From positions 1,266,601 through 1,330,600 of the forward strand of contig NMRA01000009.1 of the NCBI GenBank assembly GCA_002633005.1: DNA of 64,000 bases, written 5' to 3'. The notes beneath the pieces were generated by a model that worked only from the letters and a program-made list of their open reading frames with translations, was not told the DNA's origin and did no database searches. Source of the DNA: Phoronis australis (taxonomy: Eukaryota > Phoronida > Phoronidae). Below are positions 51,901-55,871 of this stretch, one piece after another. The translations under genes and the position numbers were made by a program. Each line of letters begins with the position of its first letter. Position 1 is the stretch's first letter.

Positions 51901-52223
51901 AACAGGCAACATATTAACTCAGTGTATGCATATTCTTATGAAGTTAAAATAGCAAAGGTTTCTTTGATTTCACCTGCACACTGAGAATTCACTTAAATTA
52001 AGGTAATTATCATAATTATATTATCATAGAAGTCTGAGTAAGTTGGTAGCCAACAATTCACAAGAGTGTGCATCCATGAAAGATGTGACAATACTAAATA
52101 ACCCAGACAAAAAGGCACAGCATTAGACAAATAGTAACCTTATTCACACACTACTAAACTGATTATCTGGACTAAAGAGGATTTTGACAACCACTTACCA
52201 AGTGCTCTTGCAGCAACATTTGT
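6606..52223 (-). CDS. HELZ2: HELZ2-like gene: TPR, zinc fingers, SF1 helicase and RNB exoribonuclease (3' end open)
   Basis: This span is the whole rebuilt gene; exons follow separately. Minus-strand exons in transcript order are 51884-51833, 48049-47916, 46085-45996, 44405-44133, 42258-41965, 40042-39749, 37747-37633, 37315-37241, 36894-36834, 36032-34945, 34203-33924, 33736-33538, 30995-30888, 29970-29844, 22626-22428, 21739-21479, 21299-20844, 19848-19651, 19535-18755, 16218-16143, 15584-12437 and 6992-6606, with an uncertain 52223-52199. Every donor/acceptor phase matches its partner. The order of zinc fingers, UPF1-like helicase and RNB nuclease is specific to HELZ2-type proteins, which in vertebrates act as RNA helicase/3'-5' exoribonuclease and as nuclear-receptor co-regulators. 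The TPR-like N-terminus is read from sequence. The true start and the C-terminal second helicase are not seen. Splice sites were judged by eye, without transcript data. Confidence 0.85.
7369..9311. mobile_element. THAP-type DNA transposon, copy 2, with 17-bp terminal inverted repeats
   Basis: The left end AATAGCGAAGTTGCAAC (7369) matches the reverse complement of the right end (GTTGCAACTCCGCTATT, to 9311). About 170 bp inside the left end and 150 bp inside the right end are shared with copy 3. A clear target-site duplication is not visible. It inserts in the 5.4-kb intron of the HELZ2-like gene between 12437 and 6992. Confidence 0.7.
9050..9200 (-). pseudogene. decayed THAP-domain coding fragment
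   Basis: On the minus strand just inside the right inverted repeat, one frame reads CCVPGCYNTR-stop-RDKEF, SYYLFPKDQELR-stop-TWIRHIG. This is the C-x2/4-C, FPKD and W layout of a THAP zinc finger, a DNA-binding domain found in P-type transposases and host proteins. Two in-frame stops and the lack of a downstream ORF make it dead. Confidence 0.7.
9312..9480. repeat. ATTCTCACT-rich repeat patch
   Basis: The word ATTCTCACT or TTCTCACT occurs several times in 170 bp, with an inverted AGTGAGAAT at about 9450. It may be a small foldback element or simple satellite. Confidence 0.4.
9481..9997. other. intronic sequence, nothing recognised
   Basis: No open frame with splice sites and no repeat shared with the rest of the window. 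Confidence 0.45.
9998..10126. mobile_element. foldback MITE of about 129 bp
   Basis: The ends are TAGTCACTT and AAGTGACTA. Internal arms GGGACATACTAAAG (10020) and CTTTAGTATGTCC (10091) are reverse complements. A second hairpin (AAACTAAG/CTTAGTTT) follows at about 10138-10157. Confidence 0.65.
10373..11810. mobile_element. THAP-type DNA transposon, copy 3
   Basis: The left end is AATAGCGGAGTAATGCAAC and the right end GTTGCAACTCCACTATT (11794-11810). Its interior follows copy 2 but is shorter. The ORFs at 10428-10610 and 10724-11113 are repeat sequence, not genes. Confidence 0.7.
11535..11690 (-). pseudogene. second decayed THAP-domain fragment
   Basis: The minus strand reads the CCVPGCYNGN-type start in one frame and ENKEFSYYPFPKGQELCKNG in another, so a frameshift separates the halves of the finger. 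Same position relative to the right inverted repeat as in copy 2. Confidence 0.65.
11811..12436. other. intron of the HELZ2-like gene
   Basis: AT-rich, with the donor GTAAGT at 12436. No other feature seen. Confidence 0.6.
12437..15584 (-). CDS. HELZ2-like giant exon: helicase motifs V-VI and RNB exoribonuclease
   Basis: A 3,148-nt exon, phase 1 to 2, acceptor CTCTATTCTAG and donor CG|GTAAGT. The ATG near 15621 lies upstream of the acceptor and is not the start. It begins with motifs V-VI (KEFKAMIISTVRTRN, GFLSDEKMLNTAFTRAKSMV), then a low-complexity bridge and OB/cold-shock-like segments. The RNase II catalytic block TFTVDPEGSQDLDDALSVEK (about 14320-14376) has all four aspartates. TSPIRRYIDIVVHRML (about 13377-13423) carries the RNB substrate-contact arginines. 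The nuclease should be a Mg-dependent processive 3'-5' exoribonuclease. Fusion of helicase and RNB in one polypeptide defines HELZ2. The exon splices in matching phase to 6992. Confidence 0.95.
15585..16142. other. intron, no other feature
   Basis: Short intron between the motif V exon and the RNB exon. A plus-strand ORF at 15536-15739 is a shadow. Confidence 0.6.
16143..16218 (-). CDS. HELZ2-like exon: helicase motif V lead-in
   Basis: A 76-nt exon recovered from splice signals: acceptor CAACTTTCAG, donor G|GTATGT, phase 0 to 1. It reads VNVIRHLLRRKKLSGVTVES then IYNVQ. It fills exactly the gap between CYTKQ at 18755 and GKEFKAMIIS at 15584, restoring the VQGKEF motif of UPF1-like helicases. 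Confidence 0.88.
16219..18099. other. intron, nothing recognised
   Basis: AT-rich, several short ORFs on both strands (16398-16712, 17032-17262, 17464-17820) without codon-like pattern, splice-site pairs or known motifs. Confidence 0.5.
18100..18545 (+). repeat. 48-bp minisatellite, about eight imperfect copies
   Basis: The unit is GTCTGTAATGAGATATGCAA followed by TAAAGAATGTGTATCAGGCA and AAACTGGT. GAGATATGC recurs at about 18286, 18334, 18381, 18429, 18477 and 18525. The period is 16 codons, so both strands stay open by chance (plus strand VCNEICNKECVS-type repeats). Intronic. Confidence 0.85.
18755..19535 (-). CDS. HELZ2-like exon: helicase motifs II to IV
   Basis: A 781-nt exon, phase 2 to 0, acceptor TTCTATTTTCAG and donor CAG|GTTTGT. 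Motif II is IFIDEAAQDLE (DEAA, as in UPF1-like enzymes), motif III is LLAGDHKQMAPKV, and motif IV is LKENYRSHPRIL. The exon ends AVVSCYTKQ. All ATPase residues expected for an active SF1 helicase are present. Confidence 0.93.
19651..19848 (-). CDS. HELZ2-like exon: helicase Q motif and Walker A
   Basis: A 198-nt exon, phase 2 to 2, acceptor TTTTCCCCAG and donor GTATGT. It carries RLNESQAAV (Q-motif region) and the P-loop VYGPYGTGKTETLAKTALLL (GxxGxGKT), followed by RILICTHTN. Joined to the next exon it gives CTHTNSAAD, the conserved motif Ia of SF1B helicases. ATP binding is therefore expected. Confidence 0.92.
19911..20843. other. intron with a possible degenerate 145-bp monomer
   Basis: A single CCAACAGGAGGCACTGTG near 20171 resembles the core of the 145-bp repeats. 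Nothing else is recognised. Confidence 0.35.
20844..21299 (-). CDS. HELZ2-like exon: stalk and lead-in to the helicase core
   Basis: A 456-nt exon, phase 2 to 2, acceptor TTTTTTGTTCTAG and donor GTGAGT. Landmarks are GQEGQLFARVELQVELSEDM, SAGVLLLQSV, and IEIQFQMNRIPFCEMHHAVD. The sequence F-Q-x-N-R-x-P-F-C-E-M-H is a hallmark of HELZ2-type proteins just ahead of the Q motif. Confidence 0.9.
21479..21739 (-). CDS. HELZ2-like exon: helicase 1B-type region (uncertain 3' end)
   Basis: The acceptor (TTTTTTCAG, phase 2) is clear. The protein runs TVVKFDHTSVTEKETEMLQK to NYKDRMHQLINVEEGERWKL, the N-Y-x2-R-M/L-H-x-L-x3-E-E pattern of UPF1-like helicases. The 3' end is uncertain: the only phase-2 donor before an in-frame stop is the weak GA|GTCTTG, which gives FFDE then FSMKCQL. 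A run of seven T lies just upstream, so a sequencing error or frameshift could hide a better donor near 21430. Confidence 0.7.
22428..22626 (-). CDS. HELZ2-like exon: N-terminal part of the helicase module
   Basis: A 199-nt exon, phase 1 to 2, acceptor CTGAATTGCAG and donor AG|GTAGTC. It reads DRYTVFVSFRAETFGTFHQS followed by LCFDFGLETVVEKKLEVHVG. The pattern F-RAET-FGTF-Q-FDFG is characteristic of the region before the helicase core in HELZ/HELZ2/MOV10-type proteins. Confidence 0.85.
23640..23754 (+). other. GC-richer patch bounded by splice-like sites
   Basis: Between CATACTTACAG and GTAAGT on the plus strand lies a patch more GC-rich than its surroundings. One frame reads AGSRIPNPNSRGQGWRGRYV then YPSAATAAGCELQ. 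It abuts the left edge of the segmental duplication. No further exon was found, so this may be chance or a gene fragment. Confidence 0.25.
24245..24796 (+). mobile_element. solo-LTR-like insertion, private to duplication copy 1
   Basis: A 552-bp segment beginning TGATATTTCACTCGTT and ending TTTCGAGCA, with an AATAAA signal near its 3' third. The empty site is preserved in copy 2 (CAGCAAAATATTGGTA). The ends TG...CA and an imperfect 4-bp duplication (AAAA/TAAA) suggest a solo LTR. A related copy is at 54444-54969. Confidence 0.7.
25020..25127 (-). pseudogene. relict duplicate of the 108-nt HELZ2-like exon
   Basis: A full-length, open copy of the 30888-30995 exon with intact splice sites. It reads LVEHVSGVEIQSKMDDKIYL and ends YQWEFTIQCK. 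It sits downstream of the 29844-29970 exon, which ends in phase 1, while this copy needs phase 0. Insertion there would break the frame, so it is probably a non-functional by-product of the 3.1-kb duplication, or a poison exon. Confidence 0.7.
26920..27513. other. intron, nothing recognised
   Basis: No splice-bounded ORF or repeat seen. Confidence 0.45.
27514..27763. mobile_element. GC-rich MITE with inverted ends
   Basis: The left arm (TCGCGAGCATGCGCGCGCC, then GGGGGGGCTCGAAT) pairs imperfectly with the right arm (ACTCGAGCCCCC, then GAGTGCGCGCATGGCGAGT). This 250-bp block is far more GC-rich than the intron around it. Confidence 0.55.
28512..28546. repeat. TA/CATA microsatellite
   Basis: A run of TACATATA units passing into (TA)n. 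Confidence 0.8.
28540..29216 (+). mobile_element. Penelope-like retroelement fragment with GIY-YIG endonuclease
   Basis: An open frame reads IKQIMINNGYSNKFVDENVK, then a linker with many Lys/Cys, then DLIYQFNCPHNEC, CSRYVGYTTCTLSRRLSMHL, GSIKDHFQTLH and LKILEALIIKTETPYINSQ. The order Y-x-F-C, Y-V-G-Y-T, R-L-x3-L, G-S-I-x-D-H and E-A-L-I-I-P-Y-I-N is that of the GIY-YIG endonuclease at the C-terminus of Penelope-like elements. The reverse transcriptase upstream is missing. One ambiguous base interrupts a codon at about 29156. It lies antisense in an intron of the HELZ2-like gene. Confidence 0.8.
29844..29970 (-). CDS. HELZ2-like exon: pre-helicase segment
   Basis: A 127-nt exon, phase 0 to 1, acceptor ACTTTTGTTTTAG and donor G|GTATCT (weak). 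It reads MDLKLLKACLLYPGDSQHFA, then continues to FQIEDGKSFEVS. It is the only stretch I found that converts the phase 0 end of the 108-nt exon into the phase 1 start at 22626, giving FEVSEDRYTVFVSF across the junction. It lies outside the segmental duplication. Confidence 0.7.
30888..30995 (-). CDS. HELZ2-like exon: 36-codon pre-helicase segment (used copy)
   Basis: A 108-nt exon, phase 0 to 0, acceptor ATTACAG and donor AAG|GTATTG. It reads LVEHVNGVEIQSKMDDKIYL and ends YRWEFTIQCK. It lies directly upstream of the 29844-29970 exon, so it is the copy that fits the transcript. A paralogous copy with three amino-acid changes is at 25020-25127. Confidence 0.75.
31833..32368 (+). mobile_element. 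DNA transposon carrying an exon-like segment, insertion in duplication copy 2
   Basis: Absent at the matching site of copy 1. It begins near ATGGCATTCCGTCGTTC and ends GGGAAAACGCTGTAAT, whose complement (ATTACAGCGTTTTCCC) resembles the start of the copy at 50532. Inside, an acceptor-like TTTTTAGCAG precedes a frame encoding IIEQKRAGPPTMNARMELIS and RVRYWLQ. Other copies are at 50088-50416 and 50532-51022, with a left-half fragment near 48361-48560. Confidence 0.7.
33289..33537. other. intron between duplication edge and zinc-finger exon
   Basis: No feature seen. Confidence 0.5.
33538..33736 (-). CDS. HELZ2-like exon: last CCCH finger and basic helix
   Basis: A 199-nt exon, phase 2 to 0, acceptor TTAATTTCCAG and donor CAG|GTGTGC. 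A Cys/His motif (SCQFSCVSDDDNLCLKAH) is followed by EELTEWRQRLEQRKRKRTK, the usual finger-then-helix layout of this family. The phase 0 end matches both copies of the 108-nt exon downstream. Confidence 0.82.
33924..34203 (-). CDS. HELZ2-like exon: C2H2 (U1/JAZ-type) zinc finger
   Basis: A 280-nt exon, phase 1 to 2, acceptor TGTGTTGTGTAG and donor GA|GTAAGT. It holds one C-x2-C-x12-H-x5-H finger (CHLCNCTCNSKKQLKLHQLS then ARH), the long-spaced class often associated with double-stranded or structured RNA. A proline/glutamine/arginine stretch with a repeated QRTV precedes it. Confidence 0.85.
34340..34490 (+). repeat. solitary 145-bp monomer with CTCF-like core
   Basis: CACCAGGGGGTGCCACAGTA is followed by a degenerate CTTCATGAAGATCTATCAAG block, matching the order inside the large arrays. 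Confidence 0.6.
34945..36032 (-). CDS. HELZ2-like exon: zinc-finger cluster
   Basis: A 1,088-nt exon, phase 2 to 1, acceptor TTATTTTTAG and donor G|GTGAGT. It opens with a Cys/His cluster (GCNECFSS, LNEHLEHACH), then CRNTSCSGDCNLAHS, CRQCF, EKCFYAHSDEEL and CWLCW. It ends with a canonical CCCH finger: KLCDHQKNHSCFKGLKCTYA plus H, spacing C-x7-C-x5-C-x3-H. Each CCCH unit is followed by an acidic EE-L/I-W pattern that recurs in HELZ2 zinc fingers. Such fingers generally bind RNA; here that is inferred. Confidence 0.88.
36834..36894 (-). CDS. HELZ2-like micro-exon before the zinc-finger block
   Basis: A 61-nt exon, phase 1 to 2, acceptor TTCTCTTTCAG and donor GTGAGT. It reads KLNTNNSSVVGSGAIPKVKR and joins TPATNSNG at the start of the next exon. 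The exact phase fit on both sides is the main evidence. Confidence 0.65.
37241..37315 (-). CDS. HELZ2-like exon: acidic Ser/Asp linker
   Basis: A 75-nt exon, phase 1 to 1, acceptor TTTGTTTATAG and donor G|GTGAGC. It reads DSSDHDSSSDEAWQAVGQKG then TKGH. The Ser-Asp clusters look like casein-kinase-2-type sites. Found by splice signals and phase only. Confidence 0.65.
37633..37747 (-). CDS. HELZ2-like exon: linker related to the 294-nt exons
   Basis: A 115-nt exon, phase 0 to 1, acceptor ATATTTCCAG and donor G|GTAGAG (weak). It reads VYGQLQTRVVSDGAGKAASA then DCKKELEKRDGSTTPKTN. The spacing of GQ, GxGKA and CKK is shared with the duplicated exons upstream, which suggests an older exon duplication. 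Confidence 0.7.
37855..38952 (+). repeat. 145-bp repeat element with CTCF-like cores, copy B
   Basis: Starts CAAGAGCAACGCAAAGCATT and ends GCATCTGGGTGCATAAAAT. Cores at about 37949 (exact consensus), 38086, 38508 and 38752. The most diverged copy. Confidence 0.8.
38953..39640. other. intron, nothing recognised
   Basis: A short plus ORF at 38989-39171 has no support. Confidence 0.45.
39640..40320. repeat. exon-bearing duplication, copy B
   Basis: A segment of about 680 bp, from CAAAAATGTCAAATGACGAA to the next array start, is repeated at 41853-42540 at about 98% identity. The 294-nt exon is inside. Confidence 0.9.
39749..40042 (-). CDS. HELZ2-like exon: 98-codon linker, duplicate copy B
   Basis: This is the second copy of the 294-nt exon, with the same acceptor and the same donor (ACA|GTAAGT). 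It reads APGQALPVSLTSGGVGKAMN and ends SPGGHT. It joins in phase 0 to the exon at 37633-37747, whose start (VYGQLQTRVVSDGAGKAASA) resembles it in the GQ, GKA and CKK positions. The three may be an exon family. Confidence 0.7.
40325..41853 (+). repeat. 145-bp repeat element with CTCF-like cores, copy C
   Basis: Ten monomers. Cores lie at about 40420, 40567, 40712, 40865, 41008, 41152, 41292, 41435, 41583 and 41745, that is every 138-162 bp. Exact consensus at 40865 and 41435. It is cut at its 3' end by the exon-bearing duplication. Confidence 0.9.
41853..42540. repeat. exon-bearing duplication, copy A
   Basis: Near-identical to 39640-40320. Its left edge is in mid-monomer of array C, and its right edge runs into the start of array D. 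Confidence 0.9.
41965..42258 (-). CDS. HELZ2-like exon: 98-codon linker, duplicate copy A
   Basis: A 294-nt exon (98 codons, phase 0 to 0) with acceptor GTGTTTAG and donor ACA|GTAAGT. It begins APGQASPVSLTSGGVGKAMN and is Ser/Lys/Gln-rich, probably disordered. It is nearly identical to the exon at 39749-40042, with a change near residue 6 (S here, L there). Because both copies are symmetric phase 0, a transcript can hold one or both without a frameshift. Confidence 0.65.
42546..43968 (+). repeat. 145-bp repeat element with CTCF-like cores, copy D
   Basis: Starts CAAGAGCAACACGGAGCGTT and ends with the inverted repeat at 43930-43959. Exact consensus cores at about 42636, 42981, 43427, 43625 and 43778, and near matches at 42705, 42835, 43123 and 43279. 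Confidence 0.9.
44133..44405 (-). CDS. HELZ2-like exon: lysine tract and serine-rich linker
   Basis: A 273-nt exon, phase 0 to 0. The acceptor TTAACTTTTAG is followed by GSNNTKLKVQNKKKKGKKK, a strongly basic stretch that could act as a nuclear localisation or RNA-binding signal. A Ser/Asp/His-rich part then contains DSTSDSSEYHS and ends RTRTVKK before donor GTAATT. Disordered by composition. Confidence 0.7.
44410..45995. other. intron, nothing recognised
   Basis: No splice-bounded exon or known repeat found on either strand. Confidence 0.45.
45996..46085 (-). CDS. HELZ2-like exon: short acidic helix
   Basis: A 90-nt exon, phase 0 to 0, acceptor TTTCATTTGCAG and donor GTAATG. It reads HIRMILGDIEKFMEKDENDW and then LKGTNAHVGQ. 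It sits between two exons that are also phase 0 at the shared junction, so inclusion or skipping would both keep frame. Predicted helical, no known domain. Confidence 0.65.
46779..47250 (+). pseudogene. Cys-rich ORF broken by a small repeated element
   Basis: The plus strand reads MKRCVCGNCGNNNLTENFYV then FKFHEYVKVAHTEWHRFV, after which two tandem copies of a short GC-rich element intervene (46926-47070). Beyond it ECQCGTCDSVWQKPHFDRQ continues in another frame. The Cys spacing and the FKF and W residues recall a THAP-like finger, but I cannot assign it. Confidence 0.35.
46926..47075 (+). repeat. two tandem copies of a 70-bp GC-rich element
   Basis: Each copy runs from GGYGGYGCACCA through GGGGGYTGGGGG and TAGCCCC to TTTCAGTGCT and GCCRCCC. 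The ends are complementary (GGGYGGC/GCCRCCC), so each is a small foldback. Confidence 0.65.
47916..48049 (-). CDS. HELZ2-like exon: TPR repeat
   Basis: A 134-nt exon, phase 1 to 0, acceptor TTTGTTTCAG and donor GTAAGT. The core reads YKVWQTLGIALYLDRKLQDA followed by KEALLRSLELCPDS, which fits the TPR pattern (W/L-G-A/Y-A-P positions). TPRs mediate protein-protein contacts, so this end may recruit partners. Whether TPRs are general in invertebrate HELZ2 proteins should be checked against homologues. Confidence 0.8.
48050..49850. other. intron with scattered repeats
   Basis: It contains a left-half fragment of the exon-carrying transposon (48361-48560) and an (AATA)n microsatellite at about 49311-49327. 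No gene seen. Confidence 0.5.
49952..50392 (+). CDS. possible small plus-strand gene: MADDLWSL first exon spliced to transposon-borne exon
   Basis: Exon 1 (49952-49985) starts AACAAGATGGCGGACGACC in a CpG-rich patch and reads MADDLWSLTTI, with donor G|GTATCC. Exon 2 (50229-50392, acceptor CAGCGCAG) continues in phase 1 as VRLDTILAEIGTVIEQKRPD and PPTMNARMDLISRVRYWLQ, then stops after NRPS. About 66 residues in all, not recognised. Exon 2 is also found in transposon copies at 31.8 and 50.5 kb. It could be a real gene, the 5' end of an autonomous element, or a gene fragment carried by one. It lies antisense in an intron of the HELZ2-like gene. Confidence 0.4.
50532..51022 (+). mobile_element. 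DNA transposon copy with deleted exon-like segment
   Basis: Starts CATTACAGCGTTCTGTCG and follows the copy at 31833-32368 through the exon acceptor, where most of the exon is deleted (GATATGGAGTTAATCAGTCG). Ends near GGATGTCGCCGTCATG. Confidence 0.65.
51142..51800 (-). mobile_element. degenerate LTR-like copies in reverse orientation
   Basis: On the minus strand, TTTTTTATTGCCCATCTTTC and the following block match the interior of the 24245-24796 element. A second partial copy of the same block is at about 51700-51790. Confidence 0.5.
51833..51884 (-). CDS. HELZ2-like exon: start of the TPR-like segment
   Basis: This 52-nt exon runs from acceptor TTGTTTAG to donor GTAAGT, phase 0 to 1, and is too short to appear as an ORF. 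It reads TNPYWISAGIVVKECQN and joins the following exon to make an alternating helix pattern typical of a tetratricopeptide repeat. Confidence 0.7.
52199..52223 (-). CDS. possible first coding or micro-exon of the HELZ2-like gene
   Basis: A 25-nt stretch lies between a pyrimidine-poor acceptor (ttattattacag) and a strong donor (GTAAGT). It contains an ATG in the frame that would join phase 0 to the next exon, reading MLLQEHL then TNPYW. It could be the initiating exon or a micro-exon entered in phase 2. No transcript evidence is available and the exon is too short to judge by coding content. Confidence 0.35.
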
Positions 52224-53600
52224 CTGTAATAATAAGTCAGAGTTGATGAGAGAAATACAGGCACAGTCAAAAATACCACACTGCCCTGATGAGCAGCCAT
52301 CATTGATTCTGGACTATTTACCCACAATACTGCACACCACCGTAATGTTTCATTTATTTTCCACAAAAATGATTGCCAAAATTGTTTTTCAGAGATTGGT
52401 TAACTATTTGAAAAATTAAACCAATGTTGTTTTATGGCATCCAAAAAGTACAAACCAACCTAATACACTGACATTTTCTAAAACTTTATTTCTGATGAAA
52501 AATTTGAAAAAGTTGAGGAATTATCACAATGTACATTACTGTTGTAAATCACACTTTTACAGCAGAACTATTTTGATAAAGGCAAAGCTTTACTGTTGCA
52601 TATTTAGTGATTTCTAACACTGACAAACAAAGATAAACACAAATTAACTTTTTTAGCCATTTTGTAATATTTAAAATGTACCAAGTTAAAAATACTCTCC
52701 ACTGTTGCAGGCTGGAACTCTGTGCAAATGTCAGAGAAAACCAATTTGGGTGTAAATAACAACCATCATTGTTGAGACAGTAGTGCTAGTTATTACCTTT
52801 CCACTTCATTAGCTTAGACCTCCATAAATACAAAAGGATTGGGAAAAAGTTGTCTGGGACTATGGGAATCTGAGCAGTGACACGTGACCACTGTAAGTGA
52901 GAAACTAACCTATCACCAGGACTTTTGAGTGACGGCTTAAGAGACCAATCAGAATGCAGCATTCTTGACACACCTTCGTTTCCAAGCCACCATCTTACCC
53001 AACAAACAACACATTGCCAGGTAAAACTTATTGTTTGTTTGTCCACACTTCGCAAGGGGGCGGAGCTTGCGATAGGTCAATTCTCCACATCCAAGTCAAG
53101 TAGAGGACTGTTCTCTGTTAGTGTTTTATGAATTTGACAAGTCAACAACCAAATAACAGCAGGATTCACACAAGTTGTTTAATGTTTTCTAGGTATCTGC
53201 TGAATACGTTGGAAATTCAAGGTTGCATGTTGTAACTTGATACAAGCTGGCCAAAACTCTTGACTCGCACTTACAAAGTCATAAAAGCAACCTTCAGCTC
53301 ATTAAGTCAGTCGCTGACTTGGTTGATTATGACACCGTCTTTCGCACATTCGATAAGGATGTACTGTTATTGAGAGCTTGTTACTAGTTAGTTGTAAAAA
53401 AATCACGGGTGCTGAAAAGTTGGCGCTTTGTATACAAATTATTTTTACCCACGCAGATACATGTACGAACTATTTTTCCCTAGGACACCAAACGTACGAG
53501 CTATATCAGAGAGAAATAAGGTATTTCAAGGTTGGTGCCCAGACTATAAGTGTGTAGGAACTGTTTGAGAAATCACAACTCGCCAGTGGTGATTACAGGT
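52224..53600. promoter_or_regulatory. probable 5' region of the HELZ2-like gene
   Basis: No further TPR exon is found. At 53040-53070 (minus strand) a GGGGCGGAGC GC-box-like sequence and an AAGATGGTGGC YY1-like word at about 52990 suggest a promoter. This is inference from position and composition only. Confidence 0.25.
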
Positions 53601-53618
53601 GTCAAATTTATGAAACCA

Positions 53619-53834
53619 TCATTCCATCCACGAAGTAAACAGTTGATTTAGACCATTAGTTGCTACAAAAGTAATCTCAATAAGTTTGTTATTCCTTAAG
53701 ACAATTCCGGTGCATAAAATGTCATGCCGTGACAACGTGAGCCTGGCCTCGAGCAATAACAAATAGCTCAGTTCGTTGGATGTCTCAAAATCATACCGGC
53801 TTTGACTTAAAGAACGATTTGAAAGCAATTTCAT
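53619..53834 (-). CDS. unidentified 71-codon ORF
   Basis: Reads MKLLSNRSLSQSRYDFETSN, then ELSYLLLLEARLTLSRHDIL, and ends LFTSWME. The composition looks protein-like and it starts with ATG, but it has no homologue that I recognise and no splice partners. It lies 5' of the HELZ2-like gene on the same strand. Confidence 0.25.
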   Translation of the reverse strand: MKLLSNRSLSQSRYDFETSNELSYLLLLEARLTLSRHDILCTGIVLRNNKLIEITFVATNGLNQLFTSWME

Positions 53835-54443
53835 AATGGTAAATGGTCTACCGTACTCGTCCGGGTTACCGCCCAGGGTGCTTAAATTGGAAATCTAAAA
53901 AACAGGGGGTTGGTGGTAAGCCGAGCATAGGCAGTGACCCGGACAAGTGTGGTAAATCGTTTGTTTTTTGTGACGGAATGTGGGTTTTTGCAACTTCAAC
54001 GAATGCAGCAGCTTATCAAACAACGGTTCACAACAGATAACCCTGCATGAAAAAACAAGAAAGTTAATGAGATCTATTATTTGAGTAGAAATGCCAAGTT
54101 TCCTGTCTACAATCATTGAGACTTAAGTGCATTGCAGTGAGTTTTTAAATAAATCTATTAAGTCACCAAAAAGTTCTTTTTATTCAAGCAGTACATACAC
54201 TAAGGAGCTCAATAAAACGTTGCAAATGAAGACGCCGAGACATTTTTAATAAACAAACCATGGGATACCGGACTCTGACATCAAGTATTTTTAAAGGGAG
54301 CATTTACAAGACTGCGCAAGCAAAATTTAATCATATAAGGCAACTGGATATTTTTCACGTCTTTTAAGTGACAAATTATAACATTCATTACTGTCGCCGG
54401 TTTACTTTTTTGGTTTGGGGAACAGATTTTTTTCCAAACTATA

Positions 54444-54969
54444 TGGTATTTCACTCGTTAAATATATTTATGTGAGCATATGGACCTGCCTTACTCCTTT
54501 TCCCCCTCATCTCGCTCTATTCCATTCTTCCCTCGTGTAGGACTACATGTCGTTTTTCCAGCCTTCGCATTGGTCTGCTGTTATCACGTGCCTCGAGTTT
54601 GGTCAGCTCTGGGCTCTTATAGGCTGATTGTCACGTGTCTTTAGGGGCGTTTTTCTTTGTTATTGTAACCTCGCTTTCAGTTCACTTTGTTCCGGCTACA
54701 TTGTTGTACGTCAAAAACTCATTCAATTTTCCCGCCCTCTTCCTCCCAGTTTTCGTCATTCTCTCGTACTTCCACGTGGCCGGCGCTTTTTATTGCCCAT
54801 CCTACCAGAGATTACCTATTATACGTTATTTACCTGTATTCATTTTATGGTAAGTGTACTAGTCATAATAAATGACCTTATATCGCCTACCTCGGTCTCC
54901 TTTTCATCTCTGGTAACGAGCTTGCGACGCACGTATCATTTATCTATTATTCGGGACATATGTCGATCA
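54444..54969 (+). mobile_element. solo-LTR-like element, second copy
   Basis: A 526-bp segment, TGGTATTTCACTCGTT to TGTCGATCA, colinear with 24245-24796 including the AATAAATGACCTTATATCGC block. No internal coding region or second LTR nearby. The ORFs inside are spurious. Confidence 0.65.
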
Positions 54970-55871
54970 TAAAATAATTTCTCATTTTTAACTACTTATT
55001 TCATTTGTTTGATATGCAAGCGGCTCTTTTCAATCAACTGGAGTACATCTGAGCAACTAGTGAATTTCTAGAAACGTGAATATACCTGTCGCCAACTTAT
55101 TGTCGGTATTGACCGACATCACATTATGTTTGTGCAAATAATTGTATGAAATGATGCTATAAGTTATAACTCTACAATTGTACACTTAATAATATTGTGT
55201 CAATAGCCACCTAATATTAAGTGACAATATCCACGTGGTTATCATAGCTGGGCTGTTTTAGTCCAAATTTTGCGAGCGTGTAGATTAGAAAAAAAACATA
55301 TGTTACTATGGTTTACTCGAAATTTCATCAAGATGTGCGATAGAGAAATTTCATGGTGCTTTCTAAATGTACTGACGATGTCATTTATGGTACAGATGAA
55401 GTCAAGCGCATTAACGTATTAGCAATACACCATGAAACGTAAACGTATCTAACATGCGTTACGGAAACATTCGTTACTATGAAATATGAAAACTGTACTT
55501 AGAATCAAAATTATGGCTCCATTTGTTCGTTAGCCACATGTAGTTATACGTCACATCCGTTCCTGACAGCAGACGACAGCGAAGAACAAGAAATTGGTGA
55601 AAACTACTTTAGCAGGTTAGTGACCTTCCTTTCTCGAGTTAACCTTACTATTTTGGTTCAAACAGTTATTCGGTACCCTATAGATTACTGTGCTGACATC
55701 CAATAAGTCCAGCAGTATGACTTTGAGTGTTTTATTTTTGACCATGTCTCTCAATACAATAGGAATGCATTGGAAAACATTTGTTACCGACATGTTTCAT
55801 AATTTTCATCCGGCTTATTTCAGCCATTATCTTTTATTTTTTTCATTAAAGTTCTTACTGGAAGTCTTGCA
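54970..55871. other. 5' flank of the transposase-derived pseudogene, with direct repeats
   Basis: Contains AACATGCGTTAC (55451), AACATTCGTTAC (55466) and AACATTTGTTAC (55777). No gene seen. Confidence 0.5.
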
